A DNA stretch of 64,000 nt from Motiliproteus sp. (GCA_026196225.1 JAPHRD010000020.1:1-64000), one strand, 5' to 3'; numbered from the stretch's first letter, positions 34,901-43,686 are shown. Program-made: numbers and translations. The notes: generated from the letters alone by a model not told the origin.

Positions 34901-37108
34901 GATTCCGCCTGCGGTCCTGAGATCACCTATTTCCTTAAAAACAGCGATCAGCTGGCTTCAATGTCACAAGATCAAAACATCACTACCCATACCATCGGCT
35001 TCAATTTTTCCGACGACTGGTTAAGAAATCTCGCGACCCAAGGCGGTGGTGGATTCCATGAAGCGGAATCAGCCACTGAGCTGACCAGCGCATTCGATAC
35101 CATCATCAAAACCATTAAGGCGGTAAACACCACCTTTGTTGAACCCAGTGTCACAATTAACCAATTTAACCGCTTTGCACACCGCGATGACGTTTACTTT
35201 GCACTGTTTAAGCCGCAGGAAACCGCGAAATGGTACGGCAATCTTAAGAAGTACCAGCTCAAAGGTAACCCAGCAACCTTATACGACAACCACACTCCTC
35301 AGGAGGTGGCTATCGATTCCTCAACAGGGTTCTTTGCAATCGATTCAAAAAGCTTCTGGTCTAATGACGAAGATGGCAATGTGGTAGAGGACGGAGGCGC
35401 TGCGAGTAAAATCCCGTCCTCCAGAAATCTGTTTACCAATGTGGCTTCCAGCTCTGTTCTCAGCGTCACTGAAAATGCTGTCAGCGAATCCAACGCACTA
35501 ATCACCAAAGATCTGCTGAACATCACTGCAGAATCGGATAGTTACCGAACTGACCTACTCAAATGGACCCGAGGTCTTGATACCAATGATGCGGCAAGAC
35601 TCGAAATGGGCGATCCTTTGCACTCACGCCCAGAGTTAATCACCTACGATGGGAACTCTACCACCATCGAAAGCACGATTTTCTTTGGTACCAACGAAGG
35701 CTACCTCCATGCCGTCGATATCAATACGGGTATTGAGCAGTTTGCCTTTATCCCTCAAGAACTACTCGCCAATCTAAACACCTATTTTGTCAATGCCAGC
35801 GTCTCTTCCAGACCCTATGGACTGGATGGCGGCTTAACACTCTGGACTAAAGATGCCAACAACGATGGTGATCTGAAAGATAGCGGCGAATTTGCCCGCC
35901 TATATGCAGGAATGCGCAGAGGCGGAAGAAACTACTACGCCTTGGACGTAACCGATGTGAATAATCCTGAATTGATGTGGCAGATCAGTGGCGGCAGCGG
36001 TGACTTTGCAGACTTGGGACAAACCTGGTCAGAACCGATCAAGTCCAAGGTTTATATGAAGGAATCTCCCAGCGCAACGGCTGCTACCTACGATGTCCTA
36101 ATCTTTGCAGGTGGTTACGACAGCGACCAGGATAACGTAACCGTGCGTACCACCGATGATATGGGTAATGCCATCTACATGGTTAATGCTGAAACCGGCG
36201 CTCTGTTATGGTCCGCTGGCAATCACAGTGGACATGACTTGGTATTGAGTGACATGGATTACAGCATCCCTTCGGATGTACGTGTCATTGATATGAATCG
36301 AGATGGTATTGTCGATCAAATGTATGTTGGCGATATGGGCGGTCAGATCTGGCGCATTGACATCAACGAAGAGGGTTCAAGGGCAAACCAGTTAGCCACA
36401 GGAGGTGTAATCGCCGACCTGGCCGGATCAACTGCGGCCACTAACCGCAGATTCTTCTACCCACCAGACCTGGCATTAGCTGTTGACGGGAAAGATCGTT
36501 ATCTTTCCGTTGCTGTGGGATCAGGGTATCGGGCTCACCCATTAGATACAGGTGTGGATGATCGCTTTTATATGATCAAACAGGTGGATACCCACGCTCC
36601 TCCAAGCAGCTATAGTGGCTTCGAAGAGACCGACCTCTATGATGCAACCGACAATCTGGTACAGGAAGGCACATCAACGGAACAGGATGCCGCCGAGATA
36701 GCTCTTTCCAATACCGATGCATCCCGCAAACATGGCTGGTACATCCGTATGGAAAATAGCGGTGAAAAAGTTCTGGCGGGAAGCACTACGATTCAGAACC
36801 AGATAGTGTTTACCACCTACGAACCGACCCCTCCTGCATCTGGCTCTTGTAATCCCGCTCAGGGCACCAGCCGTGCTTATCTGGTCAGCCTGTTCGATGC
36901 CACTCCGATGTTAGATATCACGGGTGATACCACCGTCAACAAGAGTGATCGGGTGATACAACTACAAATCGGTAGTATCCCAGCAACCCCAACAGTCATT
37001 GACACCCTCGATAGCAAACCGACAGTATGGGTAGGTCCGGAACGTCTGGACCAAGTAAATACGGATGTTGAATCGGTTCGTACCTACTGGATCGAGGAAA
37101 ATAACTGA
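31904..37108 (+). CDS. pilY1: PilY1-type pilus tip adhesin with split VWA domain
   Basis: A very large secreted protein (1734 residues from the ATG at 31904, which has GGAG 8 bases upstream; the ORF track starts 18 bases earlier at a TTG). In order it shows a signal peptide cut near VWA-DD (about residue 28); the first half of a von Willebrand A domain with the metal motif D51-T-S-G-S; four related beta-rich repeats at about residues 161-337, 345-521, 531-669 and 683-852; the rest of the VWA domain, with GTPI near 880 and TDG at Asp974; and the PilY1 beta-propeller from about 1230. Two calcium-loop motifs are visible: DANNDGDLKD at 1317 and DMNRDGIVD at 1463. PilY1 sits at the pilus tip and acts in adhesion and retraction control. 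A G8 tract lies at 32308-32315. Confidence 0.94.
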   Translation: MNTISRQIRTKALGFLTTFMICTPVWADDTEIYFGGSTNVTVQPNVLFVLDTSGSMTSTDGGSTTRLDRMKTALTSILNTSEDINVGLMRFTNPGGPILYPVTDIDQTITTTVVQDAIDGTTSSSINDGDDDAEQGGDTSVTLGSSALDMTTVASSVSGSVSVRINSGSDDSEERSNGSIYLNSSDLELMQGDGYVQTIGLRFSSVNVPQNAVITNAWIEFEVDEQNGASANDVTVLISGQDADNPPTFSTATNDISGRTKTSANTTWAITSNPSVDSTFSSPTINAVVQEIVDRSDWAANDPMVLILDHVTGSGIRWMEAYEGESASAAQLHINYVTGTPTTITVQVSDSFDDAEEDVSSGSISRTSSDLELMSDGGDTQIVGLRFSSLAIPDGATIADARLEFEIDEENSASSDPVTIRIYGEDTDSAASYGNSKWDISSRTKTSNSATWAITENPAVNNALISPNVSTVLQEIVDRSGWSENDPVAFVIEHISGTGIRWVESENGEASAAAQLHVTYMTSSTTPSNQTIGLRFNNINIPQGSTISSAVASFTADADSSDTTSLTIYGHDTDQSSQFSTTADNLGSISRPRTTASVSWSSSGGLTAWVDGSTYDSPDLTSIIQEIVNRSGWCGGNSLSLILTGSAGLRIAKSYENDPSQAPQLDITYDPASNPSGCMNHEFGVRVSSSSDDAEESSSGTMDLDSSDLELVTESSTQKIGIRFNNVQLNQGATISSAFLEFAVDETDPTTATSLTIKGEDVGNSTTFTTSASNISGRTTTTASETWSISDQWTVEHDLQRSPDISSVVNEILARSDWAAGNSMTFIITGSGKRVVESYDGSNLAPRLVYYANPTTVPTSSNTVRSKLIEIVNNLDHKSGTPIVDSLYEAARYYRGEQIDYGKTRGSGSDSAKAATRVSHSDSYTGGALVQPSGCSDDNLGSSACADEEITGSPTYISPISESCQSNHIVLLTDGYASVNTSADKVKTMTGDTSCVDTDDSACGPEITYFLKNSDQLASMSQDQNITTHTIGFNFSDDWLRNLATQGGGGFHEAESATELTSAFDTIIKTIKAVNTTFVEPSVTINQFNRFAHRDDVYFALFKPQETAKWYGNLKKYQLKGNPATLYDNHTPQEVAIDSSTGFFAIDSKSFWSNDEDGNVVEDGGAASKIPSSRNLFTNVASSSVLSVTENAVSESNALITKDLLNITAESDSYRTDLLKWTRGLDTNDAARLEMGDPLHSRPELITYDGNSTTIESTIFFGTNEGYLHAVDINTGIEQFAFIPQELLANLNTYFVNASVSSRPYGLDGGLTLWTKDANNDGDLKDSGEFARLYAGMRRGGRNYYALDVTDVNNPELMWQISGGSGDFADLGQTWSEPIKSKVYMKESPSATAATYDVLIFAGGYDSDQDNVTVRTTDDMGNAIYMVNAETGALLWSAGNHSGHDLVLSDMDYSIPSDVRVIDMNRDGIVDQMYVGDMGGQIWRIDINEEGSRANQLATGGVIADLAGSTAATNRRFFYPPDLALAVDGKDRYLSVAVGSGYRAHPLDTGVDDRFYMIKQVDTHAPPSSYSGFEETDLYDATDNLVQEGTSTEQDAAEIALSNTDASRKHGWYIRMENSGEKVLAGSTTIQNQIVFTTYEPTPPASGSCNPAQGTSRAYLVSLFDATPMLDITGDTTVNKSDRVIQLQIGSIPATPTVIDTLDSKPTVWVGPERLDQVNTDVESVRTYWIEENN
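32308..32315 (+). repeat. G8 homopolymer inside pilY1
   Basis: Eight consecutive G in the reading frame (CAG GGG GGG GAT) near codon 136 of pilY1. Slippage by one base would stop translation early in the protein. Confidence 0.9.
32384..34462 (+). repeat. Four tandem protein repeats in pilY1
   Basis: Each unit of roughly 140-180 codons follows the same plan: SDDAEE-like start, SSDLEL, GLRF, a PxGATI-like turn, FEVDE-like strand, GEDxxx, ISGRTKT-like, VxQEIVDRSxW, and a final strand such as LHVTY. The third unit lacks the SDDAEE start. The DNA is diverged between units, so this is old duplication, not recent expansion. Confidence 0.85.
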
Positions 37109-37575
37109 TGCAGACCAGACCCCAAAAGAGCCTCGGGGGATTCACCCTAGTAGAAGTTATGGTAGCCGTCGCCATAGCAACCATACTGCTGATGGTGGCT
37201 TATCCCAGCTATCAAAGCCAATTAGTTGATGGTCGACGGACAGATGCTCAAGGAGCCCTACTGGCATTTGCCACCGCCATGGAACGATTCAGGTCTGACA
37301 ATAACACCTACGTCGGCGCTGATGTCCTCGGCTCTTCCAAAGCCCCGCTGACGACAGTTTACCCGTCACAAGCGCCAGTGGATTCCAATACCAAGTACTA
37401 TGATCTAACCATCGAGGCGGTCGCCGCTGGCAGCTATACCTTAAGGGCCACCCCTATCACGGGAACCGCCCAAGATGGTGATGGCTACTTGGAGATCACC
37501 TCTACCGGCATCAAACGCTGGGACCAGGATGACGACGGCAGTATAGGTAGTGGAGAGGCTAGCTGGAATCAATAA
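37108..37575 (+). CDS. pilE: Type IV pilin PilE-like minor pilin
   Basis: A 155-residue pilin with leader ending SLGG before FTLVEVMVAVAIATILL, Glu5 present, and the PilE-family segment YPSYQSQLVDGRRTDAQGALL after the helix. The mature protein has no cysteine pair near the C-terminus. Its ATG shares a base with the pilY1 TGA. PilE of the minor-pilin cluster in Pseudomonas couples the tip complex to the major pilin, and the same role is inferred here. A strong terminator follows. Confidence 0.92.
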   Translation: MQTRPQKSLGGFTLVEVMVAVAIATILLMVAYPSYQSQLVDGRRTDAQGALLAFATAMERFRSDNNTYVGADVLGSSKAPLTTVYPSQAPVDSNTKYYDLTIEAVAAGSYTLRATPITGTAQDGDGYLEITSTGIKRWDQDDDGSIGSGEASWNQ

Positions 37576-37596
37576 CGGATCATAAACCACGACCAC

Positions 37597-37626
37597 AAAA
37601 AGGGCATTCCGAAGAATGCCTTTTTT
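37597..37626. terminator. Bidirectional terminator between pilE and lipA
   Basis: GGCATTC (37603-37609), loop CGAA, GAATGCC (37614-37620), flanked by A5 on one side and T6 on the other. It can end pilE on the plus strand and lipA on the minus strand. Confidence 0.85.
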
Positions 37627-37646
37627 ATTGCCAGACGAATCTCTAG

Positions 37647-38627
37647 CTATTTAACCGTGCCCCCGTGGGCTTGCTTGTCAGCGTGGTAGGAGGATCTGAC
37701 CAAGGGGCCGCTGGCAACATGTTTAAAGCCCAGCTCATTGGCGATGCGAGCAAATTCGTCAAACTCGTCAGGATGAACAAAGCGATCAACCGGTAGATGG
37801 TCACGACTGGGTTGCAGGTATTGGCCGATGGTGATCATGTCTACATCATGTTCACGCAGATCTCTCATCACCTGCACAATCTCTTCGTTACTCTCTCCCA
37901 AACCCACCATCAAACCGGACTTGGTGGTTACGTCGGGACAACGAGCCTTAAACTTCTTCAGCAGTTCCAAAGACCATTGGTAATCTGAGCCTGGACGGAT
38001 CTTTTTGTACAGACGAGGCACAGATTCCATATTATGGTTAAAGACATCGGGTGGACAAACCTCTAGTTCGTCCAAGGCAACATCCATACGTCCGCGGAAA
38101 TCAGGCACCAGCGTTTCGACTTCAATTGTCTCGCAACGGGCACGTGTTTCACGGACACAATCAACAAAGTGTGAAGCACCACCATCACGCAGATCGTCAC
38201 GATCCACCGAGGTAATAACCACATACTTCAGCCCCATATCAGCAATGGCTTCAGCCAGTTCGCGAGGCTCATTTTGATCCAATGCATTGGGACGGCCATG
38301 GGCAACATCGCAAAACGGGCAACGACGGGTACAGATGTCACCCATGATCATAAAGGTCGCGGTACCATGGCTGAAGCACTCACCCAAATTGGGGCAGCTG
38401 GCCTCTTCGCACACTGACGCCAGCTTATGCTTGCGAAGGGCTTTTTTGATGCTGTTGACCTTTGGAGTCGAACCAAGCGTCACTTTCAGCCAGGAGGGTT
38501 TTTTAGGGAGATCCTCCTTTTCGGTGGGTATCACCTTAATCGGGATACGTGACACTTTCTCGGCACCACGAAGTTTTACTCCCTGCTCTACCCGCTTATT
38601 CTTTGGCTGTTCTGACTGCTCTGACAT
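37647..38627 (-). CDS. lipA: Lipoyl synthase
   Basis: A radical-SAM enzyme that inserts two sulfurs into the octanoyl group on lipoyl domains. Two clusters are visible: auxiliary Cys73, Cys78 and Cys84 ([12 protein letters not shown]) and the radical-SAM Cys99, Cys103 and Cys106 (CTRRCPFC). The C-terminal SSYHAD carries the serine that ligates the auxiliary cluster. The ORF track start at 38663 would overlap lipB by 31 bp. The ATG at 38627 leaves a 5-bp gap and gives 326 residues, so it is preferred, although its ribosome site is weak. Confidence 0.96.
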   Translation of the reverse strand: MSEQSEQPKNKRVEQGVKLRGAEKVSRIPIKVIPTEKEDLPKKPSWLKVTLGSTPKVNSIKKALRKHKLASVCEEASCPNLGECFSHGTATFMIMGDICTRRCPFCDVAHGRPNALDQNEPRELAEAIADMGLKYVVITSVDRDDLRDGGASHFVDCVRETRARCETIEVETLVPDFRGRMDVALDELEVCPPDVFNHNMESVPRLYKKIRPGSDYQWSLELLKKFKARCPDVTTKSGLMVGLGESNEEIVQVMRDLREHDVDMITIGQYLQPSRDHLPVDRFVHPDEFDEFARIANELGFKHVASGPLVRSSYHADKQAHGGTVK

Positions 38628-38632
38628 ATTTT

Positions 38633-39274
38633 CTAATCCAACTGCTGTTTCTCCGAGGCGCAATTATAACCCAACTCAGCAGTCAAGTATCGCACCAGAA
38701 TATCGCTGATATCCGCCACAGTAGCGGCACTGGCCAGCTGTTTCGCCTGCACCATATTAAGTCCTGGGTAGCCACAGGGATTGATGCGCTGAAACGGCGC
38801 CAAGTCCATATCGACATTGAGAGCCATGCCGTGAAAACTACAGCCTCGGCGCACTCTTAACCCCAACGATGCCAGTTTCTCTTCGTTGACATACACCCCC
38901 GGCGCATCCGCTTTTGGATAGGCCTCAATGCCATAATGATCCATCACGTGGACCACCGATTTTTCCATCAAGGTCACTAAATCTCGAACACCGATTTTCA
39001 GGCGCTTAAGATTCAGCAACAGATACACCACAAGCTGGCCGGGACCGTGATAAGTCACCTGTCCGCCTCGATCCACCTTAACCACTGGAATATCACCCGG
39101 TGCCAGCAGATGTTCCTCTTTACCCGCCTGCCCCTGAGTGAATACCGGATCGTGCTCCAACACCCAGATCTCATCCAGGGTTTCACCATCACGCTCATCA
39201 GTAAAACGCTGCATCGCCTCAAATATTGGCTCATAGGGCTGCTGACCTAGCCTACGGATGATCACATCAGTCAT
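38633..39274 (-). CDS. lipB: Octanoyl-ACP:protein octanoyltransferase
   Basis: Transfers octanoyl from acyl carrier protein to lipoyl domains, feeding LipA encoded next. Catalytic Lys133 (EEKLASLG) and Cys167 (INPCGYPG) are both present, with the [13 protein letters not shown] motif at 69-81. At 213 residues it is full length. Its ATG overlaps the stop of ybeD by 4 bp, so the ybeD-lipB-lipA genes are translated as a coupled unit. Confidence 0.96.
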   Translation of the reverse strand: MTDVIIRRLGQQPYEPIFEAMQRFTDERDGETLDEIWVLEHDPVFTQGQAGKEEHLLAPGDIPVVKVDRGGQVTYHGPGQLVVYLLLNLKRLKIGVRDLVTLMEKSVVHVMDHYGIEAYPKADAPGVYVNEEKLASLGLRVRRGCSFHGMALNVDMDLAPFQRINPCGYPGLNMVQAKQLASAATVADISDILVRYLTAELGYNCASEKQQLD

Positions 39275-39546
39275 CAGATCACCATCTGCACGCGGCCAGA
39301 GGCCATCAGATCTTCATGAATTGCCTTCAGCTGAACTGGACCCGTAGCGGTAATTTTCACTCGCACCGACAAAAAACTGCCGTTACGACTGGGCTGTTCG
39401 GTAATGGTGCTGGTATCAAAACCACTGTCATGCTTCTGCATTACTTCCACCACCATATCCCGTAAACCCGGTTCATCCCGTCCAATCACTTTGATGGAGT
39501 AGCCTGGGCAAGGAAACTCTATTTTAGGGGGCTGTTGTTCTGTCAT
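39274..39546 (-). CDS. ybeD: YbeD/DUF493 family protein
   Basis: A 90-residue soluble protein with an ACT-like fold in the family. It contains [19 protein letters not shown] and [12 protein letters not shown], all at their usual places. It is commonly found between a penicillin-binding protein or D-amino acid transaminase gene and lipB, as here. A regulatory role in lipoate metabolism is inferred from this context only. It starts 34 bp after dat. Confidence 0.9.
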   Translation of the reverse strand: MTEQQPPKIEFPCPGYSIKVIGRDEPGLRDMVVEVMQKHDSGFDTSTITEQPSRNGSFLSVRVKITATGPVQLKAIHEDLMASGRVQMVI

Positions 39547-39571
39547 TCGTAGTTAATCCGTCGTTTTGACA

Positions 39572-39594
39572 GGCAGCGCCTTATTGGCGCTGCC
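39572..39594 (-). repeat. Hairpin across the dat stop codon
   Basis: GGCAGCGCC (39572-39580), loop TTATT, GGCGCTGCC (39586-39594) form a perfect 9-bp stem that takes in the dat stop codon. No T-run follows on the minus strand, so it is not a classical terminator. It may stabilise or separate the dat and ybeD-lipB-lipA parts of the mRNA. Confidence 0.6.
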
Positions 39595-40444
39595 CTTTAA
39601 ATATTTGCTTTTCAAATGCTTGATAAAGTTTAGCCACTTTATGCCACATGGGGCCAGGGCTACCATCTGCCACGGGTTTTCCATTAACCCTCACCACCGG
39701 TATAACACCGCGGGTTGAGCTGCTAATCCACACCTCATCGGCTTGTGCCAACAAGGTTACGGGCAAGTCTTGTTCGGTACAGGAAATGCCCTTCTCCCGG
39801 GTTAATTCCAGCAAAAGATTTCGAGTGGTACCGCCGAGTATATGGCTATCAAGTGCAGGCGTCAGAATTTCATCCTGACGAACCAGATAGAGATTGCTGG
39901 TGGCGCCTTCGGTGAGAAATCCATCACGAACAAATAGTGCTTCCTGAGCTCCGGCTTCCAGTGCTGTCTGCACGGCAATAATATTGGCTAACAAGGCAGT
40001 GGTTTTTATATCACAGCGACGCCAACGAATATCGTCCGTGGTGATTGCGCTGATGCCGGGAACTTTGGCCAAGGACTGTGATAACCCCACTTCAATGGGG
40101 TAGCTGGCCATAAACAGCGTTGGCTTCAAAATCGGGTTGATTGCATGGCGTCGCCGGGTATCAGCTCCACGGGTCACTTGCAGATAAACCGCCTGATTGC
40201 CGCCACCATTTCTGGCCACCAGTTCACTACAGAGGGATTCTAGATCGGCTTCCAGCTCAATCTGTATCGCTTCCAGGCCCTGCCGCAACCGCTCCATATG
40301 CTGACGCAGTCGGAAACCAACGCCCTGGTAAAAAGGGATCACCTCGTAGGTGCTGTCAGCAAACAGAAATCCGCGGTCGAAGACCGAAACCTTAGCCTCT
40401 TCCGGTGCCAGAAACTCACCGTTCAGGTAAACCACCTCTGACAT
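39581..40444 (-). CDS. dat: D-amino acid transaminase
   Basis: A PLP-dependent class IV aminotransferase of 287 residues. The Schiff-base Lys147 is in CDIKTTALL, and the phosphate/cofactor region TEGATSN follows near residue 185. The substrate-carboxylate trap of D-alanine aminotransferases, Arg98 and His100 in RGADTRRRH, is present. This supports D-amino acid use over branched-chain or aminodeoxychorismate activity. It would supply D-glutamate or D-alanine for peptidoglycan, which fits the neighbouring cell-wall genes. It is 97 bp after dacA on the same strand. Confidence 0.88.
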   Translation of the reverse strand: MSEVVYLNGEFLAPEEAKVSVFDRGFLFADSTYEVIPFYQGVGFRLRQHMERLRQGLEAIQIELEADLESLCSELVARNGGGNQAVYLQVTRGADTRRRHAINPILKPTLFMASYPIEVGLSQSLAKVPGISAITTDDIRWRRCDIKTTALLANIIAVQTALEAGAQEALFVRDGFLTEGATSNLYLVRQDEILTPALDSHILGGTTRNLLLELTREKGISCTEQDLPVTLLAQADEVWISSSTRGVIPVVRVNGKPVADGSPGPMWHKVAKLYQAFEKQIFKGQRQ

Positions 40445-40541
40445 TACAGTCGCTCTCAGCTCAACGCTTTATGATAGAAATGTGGAAGAGATCAGAAGCA
40501 GGGTCAAGGAAACGGCCCGAAATAACTTACGGGCCATTGTA

Positions 40542-41702
40542 TCAGGAACCAATAAGGCTCAAGAAAAATAGCATGATGCTGTGCCAGATCCGCTTAATAA
40601 GCCCGGCGGGCTCCACGGCTTCCAGCGCCACTACCGGAGTTTCCAACAAAGTTTCGCCGTTTAGAGAGACCACAAGCTTGCCGTAACTGGCACCTTCTAC
40701 CACCGGTGCGCTAATGGTTTTATCCAGATCCAACGATACCGCCAATGCTTTTGACTGCCCTCTTGGAATCGTGATGGAGATCGGTTCGATGGTACCCAGC
40801 GCAATTTGGTCCTTCATTCCAGACCAAATTTTGGCCTGATTCAGGACTTCACCAGCTTGGTAGAGCTCTAGGGTTTCGTAGAAGCGAAAACCATAGGAGA
40901 GCAACTTTTGGCTTTCCTGGGCACGGGCCTCTTCACTGTAGGCCCCCATCACCACGGAAATCAGACGCATCCCATTGCGTTTTGCCGAAGCCACCAGACA
41001 ATAGCCAGCCGCTTCGGTGTGTCCGGTCTTGAGACCATCAACACTCTTGTCACGAAACAGCAATTTATTGCGGTTTGGTTGGCGAATTTTGTTGTAGGTG
41101 TAGTACTTTTCCGCGTAGGTTTTGTAGTGCTCTGGGAAATTGTTGATCGTCGCTTGCGCCAACAGAGCTAAGTCAAAGGCTGAAGCGTAGTGGCCTTCAT
41201 CTGGCAGGCCGGTAGCGTTTTTGAATTGACTGTTTTTCATTCCCAGCAATTGAGCATGCTGGTTCATCAGATCGGCAAACGCCACTTCACTGCCGGCCAC
41301 GTGCTCTGCCAGAGCAACGCTGGCATCATTGCCGGACTGAATGATGATCCCTTTCATCAAATCAGAGACCTTAACTTGGGTCCCTTCCCGAATAAACATT
41401 TTCGAGCCACCAACACGCCAGGCTTTTTCACTAACCAGAACACGATCGTCCATGCCGATATTGCCCTTACCGATCTCGTAGGCGGCAATGTAGCTGGTCA
41501 TCATTTTGGTGGTGCTAGCGGGTGGAATCGCTTTACTGGCATTGTGGGAAACCAGAATTTTACCGGTATCCGCATCCATTAGCAGAAAAGCTGTTGCTGC
41601 TATTTTCGGTGGAGCAGGAATTAGAACGGGAGCCGCCGACAACTGTGCAGTAAATATCGACAGAATCAAAAAAGATGAAAAAGCGGTGACAAATTTCTTC
41701 AT
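40542..41702 (-). CDS. dacA: D-alanyl-D-alanine carboxypeptidase (PBP5/6 type)
   Basis: A periplasmic low-molecular-weight penicillin-binding protein that trims the terminal D-Ala from peptidoglycan stem peptides. A signal peptide (residues 1-23) precedes the S11-family motifs SxxK at Ser63-Lys66 (ASTTK), SGN at 123-125 and KTG at 225-227. A C-terminal beta domain follows, and the last 20 residues form an amphipathic membrane anchor (LIKRIWHSIMLFFLS). At 386 residues it is typical. It follows rlpA by 51 bp. Confidence 0.96.
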   Translation of the reverse strand: MKKFVTAFSSFLILSIFTAQLSAAPVLIPAPPKIAATAFLLMDADTGKILVSHNASKAIPPASTTKMMTSYIAAYEIGKGNIGMDDRVLVSEKAWRVGGSKMFIREGTQVKVSDLMKGIIIQSGNDASVALAEHVAGSEVAFADLMNQHAQLLGMKNSQFKNATGLPDEGHYASAFDLALLAQATINNFPEHYKTYAEKYYTYNKIRQPNRNKLLFRDKSVDGLKTGHTEAAGYCLVASAKRNGMRLISVVMGAYSEEARAQESQKLLSYGFRFYETLELYQAGEVLNQAKIWSGMKDQIALGTIEPISITIPRGQSKALAVSLDLDKTISAPVVEGASYGKLVVSLNGETLLETPVVALEAVEPAGLIKRIWHSIMLFFLSLIGS

Positions 41703-41753
41703 TGTTTCTCTATCAAAGCGGGCAAGAAATGAGCGGTTACTGTAGCGAATGGA

Positions 41754-42650
41754 TCAGGGCAAGTCCACCAATCTAGGCTGTTCGAAACCTGCTGTTTTAA
41801 GCACATTATAAAGTCCATTTAAGGTGCCAAGATGATCTACTGGTCCCATCTGGACTCGATAAAGCGTTTTAGTTCCTTCAAATTTATTGATGATCACCGA
41901 TAGATCTGAAAAGAGTGTCTGTAGCTGAGTTTTTACACTTTGTGCCGAAGCCCAACTGGAATAGGCGCCCACCTGCAGATAACGACCCTGTTTAGCCGTA
42001 ACCAAGGTTTCAGTGGCCTTAGCGGGTTGCACAGGCTCAGCCACCGGGATCGTATCCGGGGCCCGCGCCTTGCGGGACAGTTTTGTGGCGGAATAGGTGC
42101 TGGGGTTGATCGCTTCGATCTCAACCTTTGCGGTCCCCGTCCTCAACATATCCAGCTTGTAGGCAGCAGCGTATGAGAGATCGATTAGTCGAGCGCCATG
42201 AAATGGTCCCCGATCATTGACCCGAACAATCACCTGCCGGCCATTTTTGACATTGGTTACCCGCACGTAGGTAGGTAGCGGCAGGGATTTGTGGGCCGCC
42301 GACATAGCATACATATCATAAACTTCGCCGTTGGCGGTCTTATGGCCATGGAATTTCTTGCCATACCAGGACGCCTCACCAATTTTCCGATAACCGTCGC
42401 TGCTGGGAAGAACGTAGTAGGTTTTACCCCACACAGAATACTTACTCTTATTACCACCGCGACTTTTTGGCTCTACCTTAGGAACCGCATCGGGCACCTG
42501 TGAAAGGTCCACATTGCCTTTGGGGCCGTGATCCTGGTCGATACTGTATCGGCCTTTCTTTCCACTGCCCGCACATCCCGACAGCAGTACGACTATAAAT
42601 ACCGAAACCAATACAGCAACAGCAGCCTTTAAACTCACAGATCCAATCAT
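41754..42650 (-). CDS. rlpA: Septal ring lytic transglycosylase RlpA
   Basis: An outer-membrane lipoprotein with lipobox LSGC near residue 26, a double-psi beta-barrel domain (GEASWYGKKFHGHKTANGE near 90, and VRVNDRGPF with the catalytic Asp near 145) and a C-terminal SPOR domain (residues about 225-298) that binds denuded glycan at the septum. The ORF track starts at a GTG at 42668. The ATG at 42650 is preferred because it has AGAG 8 bases upstream. Either way it abuts or overlaps the end of mltB. Confidence 0.93.
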   Translation of the reverse strand: MIGSVSLKAAVAVLVSVFIVVLLSGCAGSGKKGRYSIDQDHGPKGNVDLSQVPDAVPKVEPKSRGGNKSKYSVWGKTYYVLPSSDGYRKIGEASWYGKKFHGHKTANGEVYDMYAMSAAHKSLPLPTYVRVTNVKNGRQVIVRVNDRGPFHGARLIDLSYAAAYKLDMLRTGTAKVEIEAINPSTYSATKLSRKARAPDTIPVAEPVQPAKATETLVTAKQGRYLQVGAYSSWASAQSVKTQLQTLFSDLSVIINKFEGTKTLYRVQMGPVDHLGTLNGLYNVLKTAGFEQPRLVDLP

Positions 42651-42654
42651 TCGG

Positions 42655-43686
42655 TTAACTCTTACCACTCGCTTTGTTTCGGGCAGCGATGATTTCCTGG
42701 CTTAGCTGATGCACCGCCATGGCGTATAAACGACTGTGGTTATAACGAGTAATTACATAAAAATTATGCAGCCCCAACCAGTGCTCTTCCCGACCATCGA
42801 TCTGCATCTTCATTGCCGTTGCAATGGCCTGATCAGGAAGATCCGCAGATGTTGGTGATACCCCAAGCTGCTTCCACTGTGCCAGGGTCTTAACGGGCTT
42901 CAGCCCCTTATTGAACAGTTCAGAATCTGCTGATTTTGCGACGGTTGCGGAAGCGGTGACCGGGTCACCCATCTTCCAGCCGTGCTGTTTGAAGTAATTG
43001 GCGACACTGCCAATGGCGTCAACGGGGTTGTTGAGAATGTCCCGTTTGCCATCCTTATCGAAATCAACCGCATAATGGCGATAACTGCTGGGGATAAACT
43101 GGCCATAACCCATCGCACCGGCGTAGGAGCCTTTTAGAACAGTACTGTCGAGCTGCTCCTCTTTGGCCAGAAATAGCAGATGCTCCAGCTGACCAGTAAA
43201 AAATTTGCTACGGGGGGGGTAGTCAAATGCCAGTGTCGCAAGGGCATCCAGGACGCGGTCTTTACCGACGATGCGGCCGTAGAAGGTCTCTACACCAATA
43301 ATGGCAACGATAACCTCAGGGGCTACACCGTAGGCCTTACTGGCAGCATTCAGCGTATCCGCATGCTTATTCCAGAACTCGACCCCTATCTGGATCCGTT
43401 TCTTACCGAGAAAAATCTTGCGATAAGATCCCCAGGTCAATCGCCGTTCAGCAGGCGTTGAGATCTTTTTAAGGATTCCGTCCTGGCGCTTAGCATTGGC
43501 CATTAAGGTGTTGAGTTCGGCGCGATCAAAGCCCTGTTTGACCATCTTATCCACAAAAGCCTTGGCTTTGGGATTATCAGCGTACCCGACCGATTTAGCG
43601 GCGCTGGCACATCCTGTGGTCAGTGCCATTACCATCGACAGTGCGATGGGCAATATTCCCTTTGCGTGAACAGAAACAGTTGTCAT
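42655..43686 (-). CDS. mltB: Membrane-bound lytic murein transglycosylase B
   Basis: A lipoprotein that cleaves glycan strands to 1,6-anhydro products. The ATG at 43686, with GGGGAG 8 bases upstream, gives a lipobox TTGC at Cys26 and 343 residues. The ORF track adds 11 codons. Catalytic Glu133 is in IGVETFYGR, and the AMGYGQFIPSSYRHYAVDFD stretch with its metal-site region follows. A C8 run (43212-43219, coding YPPR) lies in the middle of the gene. It is part of the elongasome cluster between rodA and rlpA. Confidence 0.95.
   Translation of the reverse strand: MTTVSVHAKGILPIALSMVMALTTGCASAAKSVGYADNPKAKAFVDKMVKQGFDRAELNTLMANAKRQDGILKKISTPAERRLTWGSYRKIFLGKKRIQIGVEFWNKHADTLNAASKAYGVAPEVIVAIIGVETFYGRIVGKDRVLDALATLAFDYPPRSKFFTGQLEHLLFLAKEEQLDSTVLKGSYAGAMGYGQFIPSSYRHYAVDFDKDGKRDILNNPVDAIGSVANYFKQHGWKMGDPVTASATVAKSADSELFNKGLKPVKTLAQWKQLGVSPTSADLPDQAIATAMKMQIDGREEHWLGLHNFYVITRYNHSRLYAMAVHQLSQEIIAARNKASGKS

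Noticed and set aside
43212-43219. C8 run in mltB as a phase-variation site
   Set aside because: mltB is a housekeeping cell-wall gene and no switching precedent is known to me. It is used instead as a caution for the pilY1 tract.
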